The translations under genes were made by a program, and so were the position numbers. A model generated the notes under the pieces. The model did not search any database. It had not been told where the DNA came from and saw only the letters and a program-made list of their open reading frames with translations. Positions 1 to 5,399 of a stretch of 5,928 nucleotides of DNA are shown in pieces (position 1 is the stretch's first letter; every line of letters begins with the position of its first letter). The stretch spans positions 1 to 5,928 of the forward strand of contig CALBSY010000370.1 in the NCBI GenBank assembly GCA_937967725.1, written 5' to 3'. Source of the stretch: an uncultured Alphaproteobacteria bacterium (GTDB taxonomy: Bacteria > Pseudomonadota > Alphaproteobacteria > Caulobacterales > Aquidulcibacteraceae).

Positions 1-17
1 ACCGCTAGGCTACGCAT
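1..17 (-). CDS. 5' end of a minus-strand gene leaving the window at the left edge (partial)
   Basis: Only the first five codons and part of a sixth are visible. On the minus strand an ATG at 17-15 is followed by codons reading Met-Arg-Ser-Leu-Ala. It is preceded by a purine-rich Shine-Dalgarno run (GGGGAGAG, minus strand, about 31-24) whose GGAG core lies 8 bases before the ATG. That is the best ribosome binding site in the window and is the main reason for calling a start here. The gene would be divergent from the histidine kinase, sharing the 18-129 intergenic region with it. Nothing can be said about the product. An upstream in-frame ATG at 80-78 has no comparable ribosome binding site. 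Confidence 0.45.
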
Positions 18-46
18 TCGGCTCTCTCCCCTGAAACTAGAATGGC

Positions 47-69
47 GAGTCCGCTTCCGGCAGCGACTC
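47..69. promoter_or_regulatory. Pair of GANTC sites (possible CcrM methylation sites) in the divergent promoter region
   Basis: GAGTC lies at 47-51 and GACTC at 65-69, both inside the 112-bp gap between the left-edge minus-strand gene and the histidine kinase gene. GANTC is the recognition sequence of the alphaproteobacterial cell-cycle methyltransferase CcrM, and such sites in promoters can couple transcription to replication. The motif is short and also occurs several times inside coding sequence in this window (for example 314-318), so a functional role is only a possibility. Confidence 0.3.
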
Positions 70-96
70 AGAGCGGGCATCGTCTCCCCCAGCGCG

Positions 97-112
97 TTAA
101 GAAGTCTTTTAC
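97..112 (+). promoter_or_regulatory. CtrA-box-like sequence upstream of the histidine kinase gene
   Basis: The sequence TTAA-(7 bases)-TTTAC matches the full CtrA recognition consensus TTAA-N7-TTAAC at eight of nine defined positions with the correct 7-base spacer. The single mismatch is T for A at position 110. It ends 17 bases before the GTG start of the kinase. CtrA boxes often overlap the -35 region, so a transcript driven from here would have a very short or absent leader. The site could equally control the divergent left-edge gene, whose start lies about 80 bases away. The call rests on sequence match and position only. Confidence 0.4.
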
Positions 113-129
113 TCGCGGGCCGCCTTTCA

Positions 130-1341
130 GTGTCAACTCAAACGGCAGTAACGCCACCTGCAAAAGCAGCGCCACGGCGCATTGAGCTGCTTTTAGCCTG
201 TTGGTTGTGGTTAGCGGCGGCAGCCAGCGCCGGGCTGCTGGCTTGGCTTAACGGTGGAGAGCGCGGCGCGACAGCGGGTGCGGCGGCGCTGGCGATGGCG
301 CCGGCAGTGGCCGGATTCATCATTATTCCATGGACGGGACGAAAGTGGGCAGACGCCAGCTTGCTGGCGGCATGGCTGCTGGCGGCGGCAGGTCTGGTAG
401 CCGGCGGCGGTGGCGCGGGATCGCCATTGGCGGCGATGTTCGTCTTGCCGGCAGCCATGGCGCTGGCTCTGGGGCGGCGTTGGGCGCCGGAGGCGGGCGC
501 GGCAGCGGTGCTCGGATACGCCGCCTCGGCCTGGCTCGCGCTGACGCAGCAGCCGGCGCCGCTTGGCCCCATGCCGGAGATACTGAGCGTGGCTGCGCTG
601 GCGCTCGCGGCCGGCCTCCTGGCGCTTGGTCAGGGCGGGAGAGAGCCGGTTCGTGAGCAGGCGATGGGGCAGCGCATCGCCGAGGTTTCCCACGAATTGC
701 GCACGCCGCTGACTCACATTCTTGGTTTCGCGGAAATGATCGAGCGCCAAATCTTTGGCGAGATCGGCGCGCGCTACGTTGAGTACGCGGGATTGATTCG
801 CAAGAGCGGCACACATCTGCTCGGCTTGGTGAATGACTTGCTGGACCTCTCCAAGATCGATGCCGGGCGGTATGAACTGGAGCTGGAAGATTTCGACGTG
901 CGCGACGCTGTGGAGGAGGTCGTGCGACTGTCCACCGACGCGGCCGAGAAGAAGCAGATTGTTCTTGGCATGGTGACGCCGGAGGCGCCGCTGCGGGTGC
1001 GGGCCGATGCCCGGGCGGTGAAGCGCATGCTGATCAATACTATAGGCAACGCGGTAAAGTTCACCCCGGAAGGCGGCCGTGTAACGGTGAGCGCGTCGGC
1101 CGTGGAAGGCGCACTCTTGCTCGACACTCTCGACAACGGTCCCGGCATTCCCCCGGAGGAGCGCGAAAGGCTTGGGCAGGCGTTCGAACGTGGTTCAGGC
1201 GGTGCGCGCGCCGAAGGCACCGGCCTCGGCTTGTCGCTGGTGCGCGCCCTGGCCGCACTGCATGGCGGAACATTGAGCTTTCACGATGCGCCAGGCGGCG
1301 GTGCGCTCGTGCGGGTTACGCTACCGGTGCTGGCAATCTAG
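130..1341 (+). CDS. DivJ-like membrane sensor histidine kinase
   Basis: This is a 403-residue histidine kinase that autophosphorylates from ATP and passes the phosphate to a response regulator. An Ala/Leu/Gly-rich N-terminal part (about residues 20-167) gives six probable membrane helices near 20-40, 48-68, 76-92, 99-115, 122-139 and 150-167. No PAS or HAMP domain is apparent. The HisKA H-box has His188 in SHELRTP, with Glu189 and Thr192 in the usual kinase/phosphatase positions. The HATPase core is complete: N-box Asn303/Asn307, G1 Asp335-x-Gly-x-Gly339, and G2 GTGLGL at 363-368. The segment after the H-box (FGEIGARYVEYA, then SGTHLL and DLSKIDAG) and the GTGLGLSLVRA stretch recall DivJ/PleC-type kinases, DivJ most closely; this is from memory of the family. 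There is no receiver domain, so the partner regulator (DivK/PleD-like if the assignment holds) is encoded elsewhere. The start is GTG with no clear Shine-Dalgarno; no ATG, GTG or TTG lies upstream in frame, and starting at the next ATG (residue 56) would remove the first helix. The stop overlaps the convergent gene's stop. Confidence 0.88.
   Translation: MSTQTAVTPPAKAAPRRIELLLACWLWLAAAASAGLLAWLNGGERGATAGAAALAMAPAVAGFIIIPWTGRKWADASLLAAWLLAAAGLVAGGGGAGSPLAAMFVLPAAMALALGRRWAPEAGAAAVLGYAASAWLALTQQPAPLGPMPEILSVAALALAAGLLALGQGGREPVREQAMGQRIAEVSHELRTPLTHILGFAEMIERQIFGEIGARYVEYAGLIRKSGTHLLGLVNDLLDLSKIDAGRYELELEDFDVRDAVEEVVRLSTDAAEKKQIVLGMVTPEAPLRVRADARAVKRMLINTIGNAVKFTPEGGRVTVSASAVEGALLLDTLDNGPGIPPEERERLGQAFERGSGGARAEGTGLGLSLVRALAALHGGTLSFHDAPGGGALVRVTLPVLAI
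1338..1341. other. Shared CTAG: overlapping stop codons of two convergent genes
   Basis: The palindrome CTAG supplies the TAG stop of the plus-strand kinase (1339-1341) and the TAG stop of the minus-strand secreted protein (1340-1338). There is no intergenic space and no hairpin with a T tract around the junction, so transcription from either side probably runs some way into the opposite gene or ends by a factor-dependent route. Confidence 0.9.
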
Positions 1342-2183
1342 CGCAGCGTAAGAAACGTGCGCGCGGCAGCGACATCGCCGACCTCAATGTAGATGCTTTG
1401 TGTCCGGCGGCCGTCACTAACGCGGATTTCAACCGACTCCCGTGGATCGAGACGGAGTAGATCGCGGAAGGCGCTGTCGGGGAAGTTGAACACGACCAGT
1501 GAGCGGCCGCCGCTTAGACGTTCAATGCTGCGCGTGGAAGGCATTGTCATGGCATCGCCGGGAGCGGGCGTGCCAGCTTGAATCCCGTAAGCGATGCGCT
1601 GTGTCAGCGGAATCTCGCGCACGCGCGCCTGCGCTGCGCGCATCACAAGTTGCGCAGACGCCGGTGCGGTCGAGCCGCGGCCGACAACAATGGCCAGTGC
1701 GAGGCTTTGGTCGCCAGCATGGTCGCGGATGCCGAACGTGGTAGCGAGAGGTCCATCGACGGTCTGGCTCAAGCGCCAGCCGTCGGGTGTCGGGCTGCGG
1801 CGCGCCAGCCAAGTGCGCTCCCAGCCGGGAAATTCCATCGAGCCGGCATTGACCCAATAGCTGAAAGCGTTACGCGCATTAGCCGCGGCTTCAGCGGTGC
1901 GGGGATCGTTGCAGGCGCGAGCGCGCGCCACGCTTGCGACCGTTTGCTCCAATTCGCGCACCTGGGCTGAATTCCATCCCGCGCGGAGAAGCGCGCCCCG
2001 TGCTTGCGCCGCGCCTGCGTTGAGGGCGGATCGAATATCCGCCGTAAACAGGCCGCAGCGCGCGTCAGCCTCGATCAGACCGCGACGCTCGACGTACGCC
2101 TCGCGCGCGCCCGGCGGCTCGGAAGCCGAAACGCTGTTGGTCAAAGCGGCGGCGAAGGTCGCGGCGAGGAAGAGAAGGCGCAT
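1338..2183 (-). CDS. Secreted or periplasmic protein of unknown function
   Basis: I do not recognise this family. The 281-residue product begins with a clear Sec signal peptide: Met-Arg, a hydrophobic core over residues 3-14, and a probable signal peptidase I site after Val-Ser-Ala20. The mature protein starts with an Ala/Arg-rich, probably helical part (about 22-115) holding the only two cysteines, Cys43 and Cys91, which could form a disulfide in the periplasm. The rest (about 118-281) alternates short hydrophobic and charged segments, suggesting a beta-rich domain. No lipobox, membrane anchor or catalytic motif is visible. The start is ATG at 2183, chosen because it gives the signal peptide; no strong Shine-Dalgarno precedes it. 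The gene is divergent from the DUF1491 gene across 57 bp and convergent with the kinase gene. A role in the cell envelope is inferred from export alone. Confidence 0.8.
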   Translation of the reverse strand: MRLLFLAATFAAALTNSVSASEPPGAREAYVERRGLIEADARCGLFTADIRSALNAGAAQARGALLRAGWNSAQVRELEQTVASVARARACNDPRTAEAAANARNAFSYWVNAGSMEFPGWERTWLARRSPTPDGWRLSQTVDGPLATTFGIRDHAGDQSLALAIVVGRGSTAPASAQLVMRAAQARVREIPLTQRIAYGIQAGTPAPGDAMTMPSTRSIERLSGGRSLVVFNFPDSAFRDLLRLDPRESVEIRVSDGRRTQSIYIEVGDVAAARTFLTLR

Positions 2184-2240
2184 TGGAACGCAAAAGGTTA
2201 AGGTAAGGGAGTTGCATTCCGGTGAACGCAGGGCGGCGAA

Positions 2241-2588
2241 ATGTTCGAACTGAAGACCGAAGTCTGGGCCAGCGCGCTGATCCGCCGCGCCACGATCGCG
2301 GGGGCCTTCGCCGCGGTGGCTCGGAAGGGGGATGCGGATGCGGGCGCCGTGCTGGTGAAGGTGGCGACGCTGGACGGGCGCGCCCGCCTCTATGCGCCGG
2401 CGCGCAATGGCGCGGGCGAGCGCATTTGGCTCGATCTGTCCGCGGGCCCGCTCGGGGAGAACGAGCCCGATGTGGATGGCTATGTCCGGAAACGGTCAGC
2501 CACCGATCCGGACCTCTGGGTGATAGAAGTCGAGGATAAGCAGGGCCGGCATTTCCTGCAGGAGCCAATCGATTCCGCTTCCGGCTGA
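2241..2588 (+). CDS. DUF1491 family protein
   Basis: This is a 115-residue protein that I assign to DUF1491, a small family of unknown function found mainly in Alphaproteobacteria. Features that fit are the start with an aromatic/charged segment leading to a WASALIRR helix (residues 9-16), a central strand-rich part around residues 37-66 (VLVKVATLDG, ARLYAPARN, ERIWLDL), and a C-terminal DGYVRKR...DPDLWVIEVED segment at about 79-99 ending in RHFL (103-106). Length is about that expected for the family. There is no signal peptide, membrane helix or cysteine, so it is probably cytoplasmic. The start is ATG at 2241 with only a weak purine stretch (AGGGCGG) upstream. prfC follows on the same strand after 65 bp, so the two may be co-transcribed, although a functional link is not shown. 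The assignment is by recognition and was not checked against a profile. Confidence 0.82.
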   Translation: MFELKTEVWASALIRRATIAGAFAAVARKGDADAGAVLVKVATLDGRARLYAPARNGAGERIWLDLSAGPLGENEPDVDGYVRKRSATDPDLWVIEVEDKQGRHFLQEPIDSASG

Positions 2589-2653
2589 CGCGCTCGGCTT
2601 GCTCCGCCGCCGCACCCGGCGTAAACGCGCCGCTTCACGAAAGACCCGACCTC

Positions 2654-4258
2654 ATGCCCGCCGACCCCGCCACCGAGGCCGCACGCCGCCGCACGTTCGC
2701 GATCATCTCACACCCCGACGCGGGCAAGACGACGCTGACCGAGGCGCTGCTGCTGGCTGGCGGCGCGATCCACCTGGCTGGCGCAGTGGCTGCGCGAGGG
2801 CAGGCGCGGCGCACGAAGTCGGACTGGATGAAGATCGAGCGCGAGCGCGGCATCTCGGTGTCGTCGTCGGTGATGATGTTCGAGCACCAGGGCTTGGTGT
2901 TTAATCTGCTCGATACGCCAGGCCACGAGGATTTCTCCGAAGACACGTATCGCACGCTTACCGCCGCGGACTCGGCCATCATGGTGCTCGATGCGGCCAA
3001 GGGCATCGAACCCCAGACGCTGAAGCTGTTCGAGGTGTGCCGGCTGCGCGACATCCCGATCACGACCTTCATCAACAAGATGGATCGCGAAGCACAGGAC
3101 CCATTCTCGTTGCTGGACGAGATTCACGCCAAGCTGGCGATGGACACCGCACCGATGTTCTGGCCGGCGGGCTCAGGACAGCGCTTCGCGGGCATGCTCG
3201 ATCTCAACGCCGATGAGTTCGTGCCGTTCAAACGACTGGAAGCTGGAGCGCAGGGTTTTGCCAGCCAGGAACGGCAAAAGCGCGGCGGCAACGACTTCCT
3301 GCTCGGCGTCTCGGACGACGTGCAGGCTGAGCTGCGCGAGACGTCCGAATTGGCGCGCGAGGGTTTGCCGAAGTTCGATTTGATTGCGTTCCGCGAGGGC
3401 CATTTAACGCCGGTCTATTTTGGCTCGGCGTTGCGGCGGTTCGGCGTGCTGGAGTTGCTGTCTGGATTGGCGAAGCATGCGCCGCCGCCGCGGCCGCAAA
3501 AGGCCTTGGTCAAGGGCGCGGAAATGGGTGTTTCTCCCGGACGAAGCGACGTGACCGGGTTCGTGTTCAAGATCCAAGCCAATATGGATCCAAAGCATCG
3601 CGATCGTGTTGGCTTCTTCCGCATTTGCTCGGGCCGATTTCAGCGTGGCATGACGCTGAAATCGGCGGCGGGTAAAGGATTCAACGTCCATAATCCGCTC
3701 ATGTTCATGGCCCAGGACCGTGAGATCGCCGACGAAGCGTTTCCAGGCGATGTGATTGGTATTCCTAGTCACGGTGGGTTGCGGGTGGGCGACTCGCTCT
3801 CACAAAGTGGCGACGTCGTGTTCCAGGGCATACCGAACTTTGCCCCGGAAATTCTGAAGCGCGTGCGCGTGCGCGATCCGCTGAAGCAGAAACATTTGCG
3901 CAAGGCGCTGGAGGCGCTCGGCGAAGAGGGCGTGACCCAGGTGTTTAAGCCGGTCGGCGGCGGAGACCTCGTCGTTGGCGCTGTGGGCGCGCTTCAGTTC
4001 GATGTGCTCGATGAGCGCATGAAGGCTGAATACGGTCTCGAAGTTATCTTCGAGCCATCGCCGTATCAGGCCGCACGCTGGGTCAGCGCCGAAAGCCGGA
4101 CAGACCTCGATGCCTTCGTCGACAAATCAAACGCCCAAATGGCGGAGGATGTCGACGGCGCGCCGGTATTTCTCGGCAAGAGCGATTGGGAAATCGGTTA
4201 CGTGCAAGAGAAGAACCCGAAGGTCCGCTTCAGCGCCGCCAAGGAACGCGCGGCCTGA
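2654..4258 (+). CDS. prfC: Peptide chain release factor 3 (RF3, translational GTPase)
   Basis: RF3 is the cytoplasmic GTPase that binds the post-termination ribosome and releases RF1 or RF2 for reuse. The 534-residue product is close to the 529 residues of the E. coli protein and aligns end to end. The GTPase motifs are intact: P-loop SHPDAGKTT at 19-27 (Lys25), switch I around KSDWM and RGIS, G3 DTPGHEDF at 87-94, G4 NKMD at 141-144, and a G5-like YFGSA ending at 259. Domain II follows (about 295-385) with the RF3-specific KIQANMDPKHRDRV segment. The C-terminal domain keeps IPNFAPE, DPLKQK, VGAVGALQFDV and ARWV. The RF3-type segments separate it from EF-G. The start is ATG at 2654, giving the usual short lead before RRTFAIISHPDAGKTT; the Shine-Dalgarno is poor. 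The gene abuts the convergent DUF2336 gene with no spacer. No frameshift or missing key residue is seen. Confidence 0.98.
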   Translation: MPADPATEAARRRTFAIISHPDAGKTTLTEALLLAGGAIHLAGAVAARGQARRTKSDWMKIERERGISVSSSVMMFEHQGLVFNLLDTPGHEDFSEDTYRTLTAADSAIMVLDAAKGIEPQTLKLFEVCRLRDIPITTFINKMDREAQDPFSLLDEIHAKLAMDTAPMFWPAGSGQRFAGMLDLNADEFVPFKRLEAGAQGFASQERQKRGGNDFLLGVSDDVQAELRETSELAREGLPKFDLIAFREGHLTPVYFGSALRRFGVLELLSGLAKHAPPPRPQKALVKGAEMGVSPGRSDVTGFVFKIQANMDPKHRDRVGFFRICSGRFQRGMTLKSAAGKGFNVHNPLMFMAQDREIADEAFPGDVIGIPSHGGLRVGDSLSQSGDVVFQGIPNFAPEILKRVRVRDPLKQKHLRKALEALGEEGVTQVFKPVGGGDLVVGAVGALQFDVLDERMKAEYGLEVIFEPSPYQAARWVSAESRTDLDAFVDKSNAQMAEDVDGAPVFLGKSDWEIGYVQEKNPKVRFSAAKERAA

Positions 4259-4267
4259 TCAGGCCGC
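4250..4267. terminator. 18-bp perfect palindrome at the prfC / DUF2336 gene junction (possible bidirectional hairpin)
   Basis: GCGGCCTGATCAGGCCGC is a perfect inverted repeat centred exactly between the two convergent genes. Its central TGATCA holds the TGA stop of prfC and, on the other strand, the TGA stop of the DUF2336 gene. As RNA from either strand it can fold into a 7-bp GC-rich stem with a GATC tetraloop. No T tract follows on either side, so it is not a classical intrinsic terminator. It may stabilise 3' ends, aid factor-dependent termination, or be a by-product of both genes ending in Ala-Ala-stop with the same codons. The palindrome is certain; its function is not. Confidence 0.45.
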
Positions 4268-5332
4268 TCTGCGCACCTTGAAGAACCGTATCGCGCGCTG
4301 CGCGGCTTCCACCGGCACATTGTTGTACATGCGGCCGAACTCTTCGGCTTTGTCCATTGCGCCTTCGCCGCCGCAAGACAGCACGGCCAGCGTCACGAAC
4401 AGCGGACGTTCGATGTTCGCGGCGCGGCAGATCATGGCGAGCGCATCGACGTCCTTTCGCTCAATCAAACCGGTGACCGTATCGAGGTCGACGTGGGTTA
4501 TCTCGGCGAGGCCGTAGAGAAAATGCTTCTGTTTAGCTTCGCGATAGAGTGAAACTAGGAGGCGTGCGTTGAGTTCGCCGTTCGCCTTCTTGGAATTGAT
4601 GAACGCCATCGCATTTTTTGCTTCGGCGCTCATGTCGCCGACGGCTTCACGCATGCGTTCACGCGCTTTCGATAACGCGGCGTCCAGGGTGGCCGGATCT
4701 ACGGCGGCGTTGCGCTGCATGATCTGATCGCGCAAGCGCGACTCCACGACAAAGTACATTTCATTGAGCAGGTCGAGCGGCATGTCGCGCCGGCCCACGA
4801 CGCCCTCGTGTAGCAGGGCGTTGCGGCGAGCGCGGTCCACCGCGGTTTCCATACTGGTGCGTGAAACGGTTGCGCCCTCATTGCGCATCAGCGCATCCAG
4901 CGCGTGGTCGTCACCGAAGCGCACGATGGCGTCGGAAAGCACTTCGCTGACTTCTTCGCGCTGGGCCACGGCCTTGATGTGCTGCTGGCTCTGGTAGTTG
5001 ACGATCTGGACCAGCGTTTGCTCGTCAAGCGCCTTGCTTCGTTGCAGCACCGGGCCGGCGATTTCAAATGCGTGGTTGGCGAGATCGCGCATCAGGCCAA
5101 CGGGCGCATCCTCGGCGTCAGCAAATTTCTCGGCGAGCTCGGCCAGCACGCTGTCCTGCATCTCGGCGGCGACCATCTGCAGCACTTCATCGAACAGCGC
5201 CGCCTCACGATCGTTCTGGATTCCCGACGTGGCGAAGAAGAGATCGGTGACTTCCCGCAACAATTCCCGGCGTTGGCCGCTATCCTGCGTGCGGGCCAAG
5301 TCGATCAGCTTTGCGAAACGGGCTGTGGACAT
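4259..5332 (-). CDS. DUF2336 domain-containing protein
   Basis: This is a 357-residue protein that I assign to DUF2336, a family found widely in Alphaproteobacteria, often as several paralogues per genome, without an established biochemical role. The sequence is almost entirely charged amphipathic helices in a repeated arrangement (for example LIDLARTQDSGQRRELLREV near the N-terminus and the repeating helix pairs through about residue 290), as expected for a HEAT-like helical repeat protein that could serve as a protein-binding scaffold. There is no signal peptide, membrane helix or catalytic motif, so it is probably cytosolic. The only cysteines are Cys302 and Cys320. It ends in Arg-Arg-Ala-Ala. 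The start is ATG at 5332, with a GGAG 11 bases upstream (minus strand, 5347-5344). It is co-directional with the PAN-like gene 67 bp upstream and abuts convergent prfC. Family assignment is by recognition; function is unknown. Confidence 0.85.
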   Translation of the reverse strand: MSTARFAKLIDLARTQDSGQRRELLREVTDLFFATSGIQNDREAALFDEVLQMVAAEMQDSVLAELAEKFADAEDAPVGLMRDLANHAFEIAGPVLQRSKALDEQTLVQIVNYQSQQHIKAVAQREEVSEVLSDAIVRFGDDHALDALMRNEGATVSRTSMETAVDRARRNALLHEGVVGRRDMPLDLLNEMYFVVESRLRDQIMQRNAAVDPATLDAALSKARERMREAVGDMSAEAKNAMAFINSKKANGELNARLLVSLYREAKQKHFLYGLAEITHVDLDTVTGLIERKDVDALAMICRAANIERPLFVTLAVLSCGGEGAMDKAEEFGRMYNNVPVEAAQRAIRFFKVRRAA

Positions 5333-5355
5333 GCCAGGCTAGGCTCCAAGGAAAC

Positions 5356-5378
5356 CGCGCTACGGTAGCGGTAGCGCG
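5356..5378 (-). terminator. Hairpin between the PAN-like gene and the DUF2336 gene (weak terminator or 5' leader structure)
   Basis: CGCGCTAC (5356-5363) and GTAGCGCG (5371-5378) form a perfect 8-bp stem with a 7-base loop that contains part of a direct repeat (GGTAGC at 5364-5369 and again at 5370-5375). Read on the minus strand, the stem lies 21 bases after the PAN-like stop codon and is followed by GTTTCCTTGG, a weak T-containing stretch that leads into the GGAG of the DUF2336 gene. It could attenuate transcription between the two genes or shape the leader of the DUF2336 mRNA. The structure is clear but its role is not. Confidence 0.4.
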
Positions 5379-5399
5379 TTAACAAAACTTAGTTCCCAT

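Noticed and set aside
50..61. A 12-base sequence TCCGCTTCCGGC shared with 2574-2585
   Set aside because: It is short, composed of common GC-rich words, with one copy inside the DUF1491 coding end and no flanking similarity, so it is probably coincidence.
138..816. Long minus-strand open frames opposite the histidine kinase gene (144, 201 and 163 codons)
   Set aside because: They are Pro/Arg/Ala-rich low-complexity translations typical of antisense frames in GC-rich genes, overlap one another in different frames, and lie under a kinase with intact motifs.
2065..2568. A 167-codon minus-strand open frame opposite DUF1491 and the start of the secreted-protein gene
   Set aside because: It has an Arg/Pro-rich composition without domains and overlaps two better-supported genes, so it is a shadow frame.
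2617..2632. A CGGCG / CGCCG inverted repeat between DUF1491 and prfC as a terminator
   Set aside because: The stem is only 5 bp with a 6-base loop and no T tract, within the chance range for GC-rich DNA.
4904..5368. A 154-codon plus-strand open frame opposite the DUF2336 gene
   Set aside because: Although less biased in composition than other shadows, it is wholly antisense to a recognisable family member and has no domain signature or ribosome binding site.
5378..5392. A GTTAA-(6 bases)-TTAG sequence upstream of the DUF2336 gene as a CtrA box
   Set aside because: The spacer is 6 rather than 7 bases and the second half-site has a mismatch; with the proper spacing the second half reads TAGT, so support is too weak.
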